Positions 34,164-47,407 of a stretch of DNA of 64,000 bases are shown here, piece after piece; the first letter of the stretch is position 1, and each line of letters begins with the position of its first letter. The notes beneath the pieces were generated by a model that worked only from the letters and a program-made list of their open reading frames with translations, had not been told where the DNA came from and did not search any database. A program made the position numbers and the translations under genes. The DNA is from Lycocorax pyrrhopterus obiensis (Eukaryota > Chordata > Aves > Passeriformes > Paradisaeidae), in the NCBI GenBank assembly GCA_014706295.1, contig JACSVZ010000001.1, positions 86,240,237-86,304,236 of the forward strand, written 5' to 3'.

Positions 34164-37100
34164 AGCATAGCAGCAGCAGAAAAATGTAACACTGAATCTG
34201 TTGATCAGTATTGTTGCAATTCATTGCACCACAAACAAAATATTTTGTAATTTGTTAAAACGGAAAATGAGAAACATAACAACCACTCTCAGGATTCAGC
34301 TCAAAAAATATATGTCTTGCCAAATGACTTTTTAAGGAAGTAAACACAAAATTCAGGGACACAGATGCCAGAGTGCATTTGATCAACATCATTTTCAGCA
34401 TGGACGTGTTAAGTTAACCTGGAAACTGGTTAATCTTACAAGCCCAGAGAAAACAAATTGTCTGCCATCTTTATTCAATTTCTTCTGAATTCGTTTTTTG
34501 CCACCAGGTGTCAGCACGAGTGCACAGACAAGACACCCCAGAGATCTCTAAGAGGTCTCCAAAGAAGCAGTCTGTACGATAAGGCTAATATTTCATGGCA
34601 GTTCTCATGCTCCTCAAAATATTCTCCATTTTAATTCTACTGTTAATAACACCTAGCAGTTGTTTCCCCGAATCTCCTTTATGACAAGTGGGTCTTTGGT
34701 CGTCGATGGAAACAGCACCCTGGGATTGCCCTGCTAAAGGCAGTGTCATGAGTTGGATTTCAGTTAGTCTTTGTTACTGTATTAACAGAATTCCTTCTGT
34801 TTTCCCTTCAAACATTCGGGCTGCAGACATTTTGTGATCAGAATTTCCTTATTGCACCTCCAGTGCCCTGATGAAAAAGAAGAGTCTTGTGTTCAGCATA
34901 TTTCTTACATTGCATGGTTTCCTATTCCAGGCTTTTCACAGAGGTCACTGTAACCTTGACTTCACTGTTATAGGGATGAACCTGACTTTAAGATATTTAG
35001 TTCTATTTAATGTTAAAATGTGTTTGGAATAAGTGCTTTCAATAGGAGGAGAGACCTGAATGAATAAGATGAATATAACTTTTCCATGACTATGACAGAA
35101 CCTTGCTCTTAGTGAAGAGCAAGTTATCCTAAATGAGAGGAGCCCTTCTTGCAGCCAAGGAGATACAGAGTGCAATGATCTGGTTATGGAGTTTTGTTGC
35201 AATACTGCACCAATAAATCTTGCATGGGAAAGGAATGTGAGGACAGGAGGGGTGGTCTTATGAACTTGCTTGCTCCAAAGACCTCTGCAAATCTCCTAGC
35301 TGTAGCTGGGAAGAGAGAAACACGAATTGTATTGTCACCTCAGGTTTGTCTCCAGTGATTCTCCTAAGAGGCATCATGACTGTTGTGGTGTTTTTCCTGC
35401 TTGTCTTCCTGGTACACTGTATTTATCATTGTTTATAGTCTGCACCTCAGTGATTTGTAGTTAGGATATTTTCTGCAGGGTGTTTTGACTTCTTTTATAA
35501 CTTCTCTTTGACTCTTTTACTTTGTTTCCTCCGGCAGTATAAGAGATGCAACCCTGGGGCTGCAAAGTTTTACATGACCTGCAAGGCATCTATTTTTTAT
35601 ATTTTTAGTGCTATGCAGAGACAATGATAGAATTTTAAGGCTTAAAGATCCAGATTTCTGGAAATGATTGGCTTTTTTTGTCAGGCTTCTTTGAAACTCT
35701 CAAGTGTTTTATGTCTCCTTTGTCAAATCAACATAGCTAAAGCTGACCATCTAAAAACTGTAGCACTTTTACCATTTCAAGTCCTAAAGTACACTTATCA
35801 TGTTTCCATTTCATTTATACAAACTCTGCAACAAATTCTGTATAAATCTGCTGAAAAATTAAAAGGAAGAAGCATATTTATAATGGTGAATCTCCAAAAA
35901 CAAACAAACCACCCAACCCAATATTTTACTGGTACCCTATTGCAATCACTAGGGAACTCCCTTTCAGTCTGCTGATTTAATTTAACATCGAATATGTGTG
36001 CATCCATCTTCCTTTGCATGCTGTAGTGAGACTTGTCTGTAATTTAAAGGATTCTGTTTGCAGTCATGGTCCAAATTATAACTGTGGTTTACTGACTGAA
36101 GAACACGGTTTTTCTTCTTTTATTTGAAGCATTTACTGAAGTGTTTGGTGGTGGATTGAGCTGGTTAATGCACAGTATCATGTCCAGCCCAGAAAGTGTT
36201 TGTAAAAGGGAGGGATATTCCCTACACCACTTATTGACTGCCCTTGGTTGGGTAAGAGCCATATTACTGTCATATTTACAGGGCTGGAGCTGGAAGTATT
36301 TGTTGGTTCTGGAAGTACAGCCTGGGTAAATAATGTACATCAGACAGAGACCTGTTGTATCGTGTCCCTCCAGACCAGTTTCTTTTGGAAATGGACTTTG
36401 CCGTGCAGGCAGACAGGGAAGTAGAATGCACAATCAGGACTGCAGGAATAGCTTGACAGAAAATTTCCCTTCTGTTTCCATGTAAAGTATCTTTATTGCA
36501 CAATTTGGATTGGAGATGTTTTGCCGCAGCAAGTACAAATCATTATATTGCAGTCTTTCCTTTCCTTCTACATGGACTTTGTTTGGTAAGGGTCTCCTCA
36601 GCTGTACTGGGAAACATGAATGAAAAACACAAACCGTTGCTTTTAAGGATCTCCAACAAATCTAATTTTCCCTATTCTATTCTGCTGGACATTGCTGTGT
36701 TCACTCAACCTAGCACATTCTGCTAGCTGCTGAATTTGGCATGTGGAGATCTGACCTGATGACCCCAGAAGATGCACCTCTTCAAGACACTGCCAAAGTT
36801 GGCTTTGTACCACAACCCATTGATTCCAGGATTTTCTTGGCAATGGCTCAGCCACTCATCTAAAATAGGATTTGATCCAGCACCCACAGATGTCAGTTTA
36901 AAGAACTCCCATTAATTTCAATGGATTCATCTCTTCCTTTCTGAAATTACATTTGCCCTGAGAGTGGCACAAGCCCCTGAACAGAGGGGTGCCAAGCAGG
37001 ACACCAGAGCCACCCTAGCTTTCCCCACACAAAGGAAAAATGTGCTGTTATCAGGAAGAACCAGAGCAACACAAGAATTAAAAAACACATTTCTTTTCTG

Positions 37101-40100
37101 CCTTTCAATTTGAGGCAACTACAGCACTTCAAGTTCCTATTATTGTGCTATATTGTGTCATCTCAATTTCCAGCTGAACAAAGGGTTTCTCTAAACGCAA
37201 GTTACTCTCCTTTGAAGAGTGACATGTAGATTATTTACATATTTTAATCCTGACTCACAAAGAAATTTGTACACAAATTATTCGCGTATATTTATATATG
37301 TTCACGTATTCATATTTACTTAAAAAATTATTGTCATTCTTAGGCAAACTGAGTGAAAACAATACTTTGCTAAAACCCCTATTAAACTATCTTGCATCCT
37401 CTTCTCATTGTCACTAATTAGTTGAGTATGAATGCAAACAGAAGCTTTCTCCCTCTTTCTCTAATTGAAATTTTATTATAGGCAAACAAAATGTGAGAAA
37501 TTAAAAGTCATATATATGCATGTACAAAAGCACTGGAGATCAGTGTCTTGCTCTAAAGAAGTTCTTTCTTGCATGAAGCATTCCTAACATTGCCACTCAA
37601 GTTTAGGAGCCCCTCATTGAGGCAGCAGTTATGGAGCACCATCTCTTTCCTAAACAAAACAGGGGATCAAGGTCACAAATGGGAAAAGAAGAATCTGATT
37701 AACTTCAGATGCACCTTTCTGCCGTTCTTTTCTCCAACTACAAAAAGAGGTCCTCTGATCAATTTTAGCTGTGTCACTTATATGAAAGTTTCCCTTTCAC
37801 CCTAAATCCTTTTGAGGCTTGAAGAACTGATCTGATTGAAATTGTGTGAAGATCATGTTTCCTCACCTCCACAGCAGTGACCCTCAGTCATGGCTATCAG
37901 GTGATGCCCTATCTAGGAGGTTCTAATTTCCTATAGCTCCGTGTAGCACTGAACAGAGAGGGAGTTAATCTTGAGGCTTTCTGTAATGCATTAGGTGATT
38001 AACAGAGCTGCTCACAGGGCAGTGATGATTAGGGTTCTATAGGGATTAAGGAACAACAGGGAACTATATTTCTTAACTCACCTTTTAGACTCAGCATAAC
38101 ACAGCACTTAGCAAGACTTATTTCTTCTTTCCCTTGTAATTACAAACTGACCTTTTTACAACTTCCATGTGTGAAGTAGTGAGGCTTTAATGGGACAATG
38201 CCATGTAAAAGGCTGTTTCTGAAGGGTTTAATTTTAACTATTTAAATATTCTCAAGACCATCCTCTGTACAGTAACCGATACATACAGAATGACATTTAT
38301 TCATACTGTGAAATATTTTCACACACCAAGCAAGACATTAAGTTGACTTTTGGAATTTGGCCCTTACCCATGTTAACTCCTCAGACATTTTAACCCCCCA
38401 ACTCCCCAACTCTCAACTCCCATGCTTGGGAGGCTATAAACTGACTTTTTCCAAGATCGTATCATTGCTCAGTTCTGCCCCGGTGTGAAACCAAGCATGA
38501 GAGCACATAAACTGGACCTCCTAATTCTAACTCTTGGCCTGACAGCAGCACAGCAGTAATGTTAAGGGAGTATGTTTCCATGAGACTTTTCATCTTAAAT
38601 TTTTGATACAAGAGGTCCATGAATCCTAATGTATTCCAGGTAAACCAAGACTCTTGAGGAATATAAAATGTTTTGCCATGTAAAGACAAATATTATCAGT
38701 GGTTTCATTCAAATGTACTGGGTAATATGTGCTTGTATAAGGGTGGAGGAATTAAGTAATGTTTACAATAGAATGCTACCTGAAAAATTTTATCCGCTAT
38801 ATCATTTAATGCTGAGTTATGGCCAATTCAGAAGTGCTAATTCAGACCCTTTGTGATTGACAAATAATCCCTATGTGTGGCACCAACAACTCAGAAATTC
38901 ATTCTGTTGTTATGAATTCTGCATTTCTGCTGAAGAGTGAGTAAAAACCACAGGTAAAAATAACAGACACTTTGGGCATGATTGGACTTGAGTGTACAAA
39001 ATTCATGCAGCTAGTCTTCACGATAAACCTAAGCATAGGACAGAGCCACAGAAAGGGGTTTTGTTTTTAACTGGAAAAATGACTCCCAGTACATGCAGCT
39101 TGTTTTTGCAACCACGGGAATGAGCACCACAGTGACAGAAATACTGTGTATGCTGATGTTTTATGAAGGTTAGAGCAACAATCCACTACCTTCTGTGTGT
39201 GTTTGCCTCCTAGCAGTGGATTCCTGTTTTAATTTTAGTTTGCTTTATTGCTTGCTGGTTAGAGCATCAGGCAATACTAAAATTGTTATTAAATGCAATC
39301 TGTCTCTTTAATAACCGTTCCAAAATTAGAATCATAAAGTTGATTCATAAACCACAGAAATATACACAGTAGTTGGAGTAGCCTTCTTTCTGGGGCATTA
39401 TTGAAATGTACCAATTCAATGGACTTTATAGAAATAGGTTGCAATTACTGTTGTTGAGGGGAGCAGGGAGCTTGTAATAACCCAGATGCGTGTGTAACGC
39501 GTACAATAAAAATTTGAAAAAGGCTGCCAGCACCACCACACTCTGCCTCTTGCTCAGTGGGTTAAGAGGTGATAGTGTGCTTTTATTAGCCACTGCCCAT
39601 TAAGGCAACGTCAGAAATGGTCAGGAGAGTCCTGGAATCAAAGTGACCATCAGCCACTCTTCCACAAGCCTATATCCAGATGGGCAATGGCTAAGCTGGA
39701 GTGTCCAAGGGAACTTGCTTATTTATTAAAATAGGTATTTCAGTCATTGACAATAAGAGTCAATCTAGAGATAACCAGAAGTATTCAGCCTTATACCTTT
39801 GTGACGTGTTGCATTGCATGCATTGGGGGTGCCCAGAAGTATCTCCAGGTTGGTTTCCTCTTTTTTCTGTGTTTGCCTGTGGTATATGCAAGGAGAATGT
39901 TGGGTAGCCGTGGAAGCACACTTTGGGGGAATTCTTTTGTCTGTATTCAGCCCAGGCTGTTTATCTTTAGCCCTGCTGGTTGAGAACCTGTCATGTGGGA
40001 CAAGCTTATTTCATAAACAACCCGTCCTTTTTAATCTCACTAGGAAAATATGATACCCAGGCCTCAAAGAAGCCAGCAGCAGGCCAAGTGTGAATAGTTC

Positions 40101-42296
40101 TCTATCATTCATAGCAAAGTTTGGAATTCCTCAGTGCTTTCCAAAATGTCCACAGACTTCTACAGCTCTTGATTCATAGCTCTGTTAGTGAAAGTAGCTG
40201 ATACAGAGAGTAATGTTGGTGCCACTGTGTCTTTGTTGATGGTAGAAGACTGGCAAACATGAAATAGGATGCAAACTTCAGAAATGCTTAGCTCTTCCCT
40301 GCATTCAAATGTGCACTTTCAAGCAGTTAATTTGAAAACCCATATGCTTAACTGATACAAATCACCCTTATTTTCCCATTTCAACCCTCACAGTTATGTA
40401 TCAGCCAGATGTTTAGGGATGCATCTGTATATTTTGGAGGGTTGGAAGAATCCTGTTATTCTATTTTTCAGGAAGGAAAATGGAAGAAACAAGGGATTTG
40501 ACCAGGATCAAATAAATTACATCTATAATAACATATTAAATGTGTTTTTATATTCCAAAACTGCTTGCAGATTACCTCCTGGGAATGGTCCCTGGCCTAT
40601 TCTAGTTCCTGAGCTATCTGGAAACTCTTAGGAGGAAGGTAATCTTGCCAGGGAAGAGTCTAACAACTGAACTGTTAAACTGTTTGATTTTTCACAGTCA
40701 TTTCCGACACAGGATGAAATGAGTCAGAAACATAAAAATAGTTTGGTTTGATTGATTTTGGAGGTAATGATCATATTTACATCAGACACTGAGTTTATGT
40801 TGACCCAGACCTGTAAATCCATAGGAATTTCAGGGTAAATTTGCCAACACAGAAAAGCCCGTGGAAGATACCTGATGTTCAGGCTACAGGTAGTTTTTCA
40901 GGGTCAGGCTACTTCCTAAGTCCTCCACCAAATCCTTGCCCCATTTGTAGGCCTAATGTTGTCTAACTAGAGCAAGCATATGATGCTTCGTGTCTCTGTT
41001 GCAAGTCCAGAAACTTTATGGGCTTTCTGCTGACATCACTAATACAAAGTGCTTGGGTTCACTGCCACCCCAGTGATTTTGCAGATTTAAAGCATCTTTT
41101 TTACCAAATATCAAGGTCTTCATCACAATTTTCTAATAGTTCCGTTTCCGGTTAATTCCCTGTTCAGGATGTTATCAAGAAAACATTGAAAATAACAAAA
41201 AGAAGTATCCTTTGTCACATTGTGAAAGTGAACAGAGAAGACACGAAGGTGAATTGACTGTTGAATGGGTTATTCCGATACAATCACACAAAGCAGCACA
41301 GAAAGCACAAAACAAAAAACTTGCAAACAGATTCCTTAACCCTTGAAAGCTCCAGACAACTTTAAATAGCATGAGAATGAAGATACCAAGAGGAAACATG
41401 TCTCCTACAGAAAAATCAGGGGGTTCTTTTTTCGGTTTTTTTTCCCCACACCAATATTTCTAGGTTCTGGACAGCTATATATACCATTGAAAATATTTCC
41501 ACAGTGCCCTCTGTTCTGAAAGCAAGCAATAAAATTACTTAAGTTTAAATAGTATTCTAGTGCTAAGGACAGGACAGGTAAACATTGCAGGTGATGGTGG
41601 CTGTTTTAAGGATCATAAAGATTTGTAACTATTGTATTTCTTCTGCCATCGTGTTTCCTTTTTATTTTCCTCCTCATTTTTAATCTTTCCTTTTTTTTTC
41701 CCTGCCCCTGGAGAATGTATCTGTATTTCCTGAGACACATTTATCCAATTAAAAGGAAAAAAATCTCATTTTGTTCTAATTTGTCTTTGCTATTTCTTTT
41801 CTGTCTTGGTGGCTTTTATTCTCCTCACATGGGATCATCTCAAATACACAGGGAGCCATTTCCAGGTTGTTTGCACCAATCCTGTTATTTAGCCATTTGT
41901 GCCTGTATCTTTCGTACATAGTGTTCTGTGTTCACACTCTCATTACAGTCATTTCTCACAATTATGTTCTTTGCTTTGGTATCAGAAGATTGCAGACTTC
42001 TCACTGCACTTGTAGTCTACATGAGATTTGTGGGTTTGTGTGTTGCCATTTACTCTATTTTTTTTCTATGACAGTCTTTGAAAGGAGAACAAGACATCTC
42101 CGATGTTAACACCAAAAAGCTTGCTAAACAAAACAGTTTTCTGAGCTATGATTTGAATTTGAAGTTTTTTTAAGCATCTGATTACCCCTATCTTTCTTTA
42201 ACAATTTGTCCTGGTTAAAAAAGACAGAATTGATATAACCAGGTGATTTTTGTCAGTAGTTTGGGAGGGTGAACATGAGGTAAAATATAGCTCCAT

Positions 42297-42400
42297 TAGT
42301 TTGGGGTTTTTGGCAGTGGGGGGTGGTGTGGGGGTGTTCATTTTTTATTGGTTTCGGTTTTGGGGTTTGGGATTTTTTAATAATTTTTTAATCAAAATTT
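42297..42400 (+). repeat. G/T-rich tract with G-runs
   Basis: G-runs of 4, 6, 5, 4 and 3 bases lie at 42303-42306, 42318-42323, 42330-42334, 42362-42365 and 42369-42371 in T-rich DNA. A G-quadruplex is conceivable but would need long loops. Confidence 0.65.
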
Positions 42401-43559
42401 CTATTGATTTATTTGCCTATCTGTGTACCAAACTATCTCCTTTCTTAGAAGAATATTACACTTCTCTTATAAGACTCAGACACACAAGTACATTTCTGCT
42501 ACTCTGGACAAGCAAGAGGATGAGATCGACACTCCCTTGTCATTAGTAAGATTACTTTAAATGTAATAGGACATATAATTGCCAAAAAATGAGGTGGAGA
42601 AAGAAAAGACAGTCTAGCTTGTTTCACATAAGCATGCTTGGTCAAAAATTCATTGAGTCCCCTGCGGAAAGTTACTTGCTGAGGAAGGTGTTAGTGTTTT
42701 GGGATATTAATATGACTGGATGAAGCTATGATGCTTCAGGAAAAATAAATCTGGTTCTTGGCCAATTTTGATGTGCATAACTTAATCAATATGTTCACAG
42801 ATATTTAAGTGAGCTGGACATGAGATCCACTTGATCTAATTCAATAATGCAGAACAGACAGGTCAGGCATTAAACATAAATGGGCTTTTCCAGTGGCCCA
42901 AATAACATATACAGCTTTCATCGCATTAAAATAAAGTAAATAACTTTAAAAAATCAATAAATTGAAAACATTCCAATCCTGATGAATTTAAGGAAAATTA
43001 ATGTTTTCACTGCAATGCTGCCATCCTCGGTCTACTAGCAGCCAGGAGCTATGGCCCCGCTATCTCTACTTCTCCCTGACCCTGTATTCTCCGTGTGCTA
43101 ATTCTGTTTGGCACTTGCACTCAGTTGTTATCATTTATTACTGAAATGCTGATCATTTTTATTTAGTGTAGTGTCTGTCTGAAGTGATGAAATAAGTAGA
43201 TGGAATGAGAAGTCATGGGGGTAGCAGAAGGGAGGAAAGAGAGAATTAGAGAAGACACGAAAAGAGCGATGAATAAAAGAAGATGATAACAGAAGACACT
43301 GTAGAATTGCTAGTCCCAATTTAGTGCATGAAATTCCATAATCTGTGTTCTTCAAGAAACCAGGCTGAAGAACCATGCAGGTCTTTCCTAGCACTGAGAT
43401 CAATTAAACAATTGAAAAAGAGCAAAATGCCATATTTTACCTTTTCTTATTATTTTTTTCCCCCCAAGGCTTCCATCGACATCAGAAGAGAAAAGGAAAT
43501 TTGAAATCATAACCACAAAGCCAGGTCTATTGTTAGGAAATAAAAGTTTGATCTAGCCT

Positions 43560-43700
43560 TTTCCATCGAAAGACCTGCAGCTGCCCAGCTAAAAATAAGG
43601 CTGGACTTTCTATCTGATTATCTTTTAATGCCTGTGATTAAATTAAAGATATCTATTCTGATTAATAGTTTTCTTCATAATGTTTTATAATGGTTTTCAG
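43560..43700. promoter_or_regulatory. Candidate enhancer-like patch: E-box, MEF2, GATA, homeodomain sites
   Basis: A CAGCTG E-box (43578-43583) lies 5 bp before a perfect MEF2 site CTAAAAATAA (43589-43598). GATA-type TATC/TTATC sites follow at 43611-43622, then ATTAAATTAAAG and GATTAATAG homeodomain-like cores. The E-box plus MEF2 pairing is known from muscle and neuronal enhancers. Function here is inferred only from motif content. Confidence 0.3.
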
Positions 43701-43902
43701 TTTCATAAAATCCTTTCTCTTTTCTTTTTTTTCCTCAGACACATATCAAAACTTTCACCCCCAACTGCTATTAATGTAGACAAGGCTGCTGCTGATCTAA
43801 GTGACAAAAGAAGTTGGTAGGAAATAGTATTTAAATAAGAAGAAATGTTTGAAATATAAAATTCAGGTTAAATTTAAAATTACAAGAAATTTTAATGTAG
43901 GT

Positions 43903-44453
43903 TGTTGTGGTTTAAGCCCAGATGGCAACCCAGTCCCACAGAGTTTCACTCCCTGCAGATGGGGAGAGAGGAGAGAATCGGCAAAATAAAAGTGAGACAA
44001 CTCATGGGTTGAGATAGAGACGGGCACAAGCAAAGCAAAACAAGGGATTCATTCCCCAATTCCCACCAGCATGCAGGTATTCAGCCATCCCCAGGAAAGC
44101 AGGTTTCCATCACGTGTAATGGTGATCTGGAAAGATAAACACCATCACTCTGAACGTCTCCCCCTCCTTCCTACTTCTTACCCTGCTTCTATATTCTTTG
44201 CATGATGCCATACGGTCTGAAATATTCCTTGGGTCAGTCAGGGTCAGCTGTCCCAGCTGTGTCCTCTCCCAGCTACGTTTGCAACCCCAGCCCCTTTGCT
44301 GGTGGGATGGGGTGAGGAGCAGCAAGGGCCTTGACACTGCTCAACAGTAACAAAAACATGCCTGTGTTATCAACACTGTTTTCAACACAAATCCAAAACA
44401 CAGCCCGGTAGCAGATAAAGAAAATTAACTCTATCCCAGCCGACAGCAGCACA
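43903..44453 (-). mobile_element. Solo LTR of an endogenous retrovirus, 551 bp
   Basis: On the plus strand it begins TGTTGTGGTTTAAG and ends in GCAGCACA, the reversed form of an abundant passerine LTR whose sense 5' end reads roughly TGT...GGCTGGGATAGAGTTAA. Landmarks include 'caactcatgggttgagatag', 'gggtcagctgtcccagctgt' and 'aagaaaattaactctatccc'. The TATA region in sense orientation (about 44187-44197) is degenerate. Target duplications are no longer clear (AGGT against AGGC at best). No internal retroviral sequence is adjacent. It is older than the LTR at 24034. Confidence 0.85.
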
Positions 44454-46814
44454 AGGCTCAAAGGCTCTGGTGTAATCTGTTAGTGTGAATGGGAGGTCTG
44501 CTGAAAAAATTGTAGGTTGGACTCCATCTAGTCTGTCCAAGTGTTCCTTGTTGCTACTAATTGCAGAATTTCTAAGTTGCTTTGTCCAATAACCTGTATT
44601 ATACTCCATGGTATTTTATTCTGGTGCATAAGCTCTCAGTTGTTACCCATCCCCACTGCTCTCATCACAGAGCAATCTATCAAATAACCAACAAGAAACG
44701 TTTCTACTGAGGCAATAGATACTGAAGCAAATACCATCTTATAGAAATTGGGAAAGAATAGGTTTTCCAAATAAGATAAATAGAGCTGTGAGTTAAATAG
44801 CCTCAAAAAAATACTTGATCTTGGAAATGAAACTCCAGGAAAGTCTCAGGGGAAAGAAAGGATCAATCAGTAGATGATTACAATGGCAGATATGCAGAAT
44901 CAACTTCTTGAAATTGATTTTGCTACTCTAGAGAATTTATGACATGAGCCAAAATTGTCAGCTTGGTGGAAGACAGGACTTCTTTAGTGTTGCAACATTT
45001 TCATCCCATAACTTTGTTGCTTTGAGTGACCTGTTTAATGCAACCCGATCCGCTGAACAGAGAATTTATCATTCTTTCAATGCACTTTCAAAACACTATT
45101 CTATGGCCCAAACATGATTATTGAGATTAGGATGTCTTATATTTCTAAATGTCCAGCTGAAAATATCTAACACTCCAAGTAAATAGGAATTAAGTGTTCT
45201 TCAATCAGAGGAGCAAAGACTTGACTTCCATTAACCGAAATAACCTTTTGTTATGTAAGAATATACAGTAAGTCTTGGTAACAGTGAGATTCAATTGTGT
45301 GAAAAGAACATATTTTCAGTACAGAAGATTATATAGTTAGTGATAACAGAATAACCTTGTGTTCAAAAAATAATGGCAAGTGAACTGCATGCCAGAAAAT
45401 GGGCTCTGACAGGTGTTTCATAAGAGAAATTTCAGACATGACTTTATGCAGGAAAAAAGCACGCTGGTATTAGTCCTTGTCTGGCCATTGGAAGATACCA
45501 TCCTCCATCCTTGGTTCTGATGGTTTCTTACTCTCTAAGTATTCTTATATAAATAAGCAGGGTTATTCTCTGAGTAATTCACTAAGTACACACATAAGAA
45601 TATAAGCTGATACACACTGCATTTTCTTTGCCTCATTCATTCACCTCTGTTTCCTCTTAAATCAAAGGCAGGAGGTCAGAGAAGAAAAATCTACGTTAAT
45701 GTCACTTACGTAATAAATGAGCTTTGTACCAGGTAAATTTTCATTCTTTATTTTGCAATGCCTACTTCTGTTAGAAGGAAACCAGACATGCCAAATATTA
45801 ATTTATGATCAGGTCCAGTTTAGGTTGTTAGGTTGTTAGTTGCTCACTTCTACTCTGCCCCTTATTTTTTTCTTTGATGTATTAGAAATAGAAATAAACT
45901 GCTTTGCTTTTTTTTTTTTTTTTGCTTTTACAAGGCTATTGTGCTAAAATATGTTGAACATATTTTCTGAATTGTAATTCAAATTTAAAAGAAACATGGC
46001 TGCTTTAGTGTCATGCACCATAATAGGTAGGAAAAACTCAAAAATAATAAGAAAAAAAATCACTAAATATGTCCTTTTTTCAAGTAAGTTTGAACATATA
46101 TAGGGAAAGAGTCAGCCTTTAGCACTGCTTCTGGCAATATATTTTGTGATTAACTGAAAAAAATTGGTTTCTAGGGGAAAAAGAAGAGTGGGGCAACAAT
46201 CTTCCTCACTATAAATATAAAAGTAGAATTTCTTAAGGCAAATATTTATGATTTTCTTATTCCTTGTCAAAAGCTGTGAAAATCCACCAATTTATTTACC
46301 TTATTTATGGGAGCAATCTCATAAAGTTGACTAGTTTTCTCAATAAAAGTAAGCTGTTCCAGCCTCTTGTGGCTTCTGAACTGTGAAAATACTTGGTGAC
46401 TACAACCATTTTTGTAGCTTCCAGGCACAAAGAAGTGTAGTTTGTTTTGTGTATGTCACATGACAGGTTCTCCTTTTTTTCTGGCTTTGAACCATGTTGG
46501 GAAAGCAGCTTGATTACAATCAGTGTGGGAGCTTCCCTGGGTCATTTGTTCTCTTTCCAAACAAAGCTTCAGAAGTGATTAAGAATATCTCCACTAAATA
46601 TACTGAGTCATGTCAAAAGAGATGCTCAAAATTTTTGAAATGCCCACTCAGCCTTTTGTGAATTTATAGGTGCCAGGTATTGTGAAATGGATTAGGATTC
46701 AACATCAGAAATCACTTCTGTTTTAAAACTGCTATGCAGATATATTTGCTTTTTTCCATCCTCAGGAACTTCTGGTTGCCACCTCAACAAAGAAAGTCTA
46801 GAGTGCCCTTGTAA
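44454..46814. other. Non-coding sequence
   Basis: No repeat family was recognised apart from T16 at 45908-45923. The frame 44382-44609 (-) partly overlaps the LTR and is considered chance. Confidence 0.6.
45908..45923. repeat. Poly-T run (T16)
   Basis: Sixteen uninterrupted thymines. Confidence 0.9.
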
Positions 46815-47204
46815 TGGTATTGGCCCTCAGCACTCATGGGTGCATCTCATCAGATCCCATGAACTTGAATATGATCCATTTTTCAAGTGTTCCGTATCTT
46901 TGGGATAAGTCTTTTTCTCCAGACTTTTCCACTTGTCTGAGAGACCTGGGATCTCTGAGGCAAGCCTTATCAACAAGAAGACATTGAGTACACTGGATTT
47001 TTCTCTGTCCTTTGCCACCATGCCCTGTGTCATATTCAGCAGTGGGCACACATCTCATTCCTTTTCTCTTTGCTCCTGAAATTCCTACAAAGCCTTGCTT
47101 GTTGCCCTGAAAATCTCTCACCATATTTTCCTAACCCCACCCATGCACACTTGATCAGACTAATTGTCTTCAATGACCTGTCCCTGCTTCTTTCTATTGA
47201 ATGC
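46815..47204 (-). mobile_element. CR1 LINE ORF2 fragment, decayed
   Basis: The minus strand translates to sequence resembling the part of CR1 ORF2 just before the reverse-transcriptase core. It includes the 'GNKQGFVGISGAKRKGM' region, an 'EKDLSQ' stretch, and near the end 'KFMGSDEMHP', which corresponds to the conserved KxMGPDGMHP-type motif. The frame is open for 96 codons (46834-47124), but key residues are changed and both ends are missing, so it is a dead fragment. It is the only piece in the window from inside CR1 ORF2; the others are 3' ends. It abuts an LTR fragment. Confidence 0.75.
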
Positions 47205-47407
47205 TTCTAATATTTGACTTATTATGTTGTTCCTGAGGCACTAGCATAGTCACTGTTGGACCCGGCCTTGGACAGCAGAGGGTCTTTCTTGGAGCCATCT
47301 GGCACTGGCTGCATCAAACACAGGGGAAGTTTCTGGCACCTTCTCACAGCAGCCACCCTTTGTAGCCCCCCTCCTACCAAAACCTTGCTACACAGACCCA
47401 ATACACA
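47205..47407 (-). mobile_element. Endogenous retrovirus LTR fragment
   Basis: Read on the minus strand it begins TGTGTATTGGGTCTGTGTAG, then 'caaggttttggtag', a G-run, 'ggggctacaaagggtggct', 'tgagaaggtgcc' and 'ggctccaagaaagac', matching the 5' (U3) part of a common passerine LTR type as I remember it. Similarity ends near an 'AACATAATAAG' stretch where the LTR TATA region would begin, so the rest is truncated. The minus-strand 146-codon frame 47222-47662 overlaps it and is not a gene. The adjacent 47408-47470 faintly resembles the end of the LTR at 43903. Confidence 0.65.

Larger units (their letters stand above)
34164..43902. other. Long stretch with almost no recognisable repeats
   Basis: Nearly 10 kb with no CR1 or LTR that I can recognise, unlike the 8-34 kb part. 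It holds many short frames on both strands (for example 36089-36433 minus, 114 codons), none with a known domain. A G/T tract lies at 42297-42400 and a candidate regulatory patch at 43560-43700. Repeat depletion is compatible with regulatory constraint but can occur by chance. Confidence 0.55.

Noticed and set aside
36089..36433. 114-codon minus-strand open frame
   Set aside because: Overlapping frames are open on both strands, with no domain and no splice signals that define an exon.
42214..42260. Possible start of an LTR (TGTCCTGGTTAAAAAAGACA)
   Set aside because: Similarity stops after about 25 bp. No end or target duplication found.
42303..42371. G-quadruplex call
   Set aside because: Four G-runs of three or more exist, but loops of up to 27 bases make stable folding doubtful. 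Kept only as a G/T tract.
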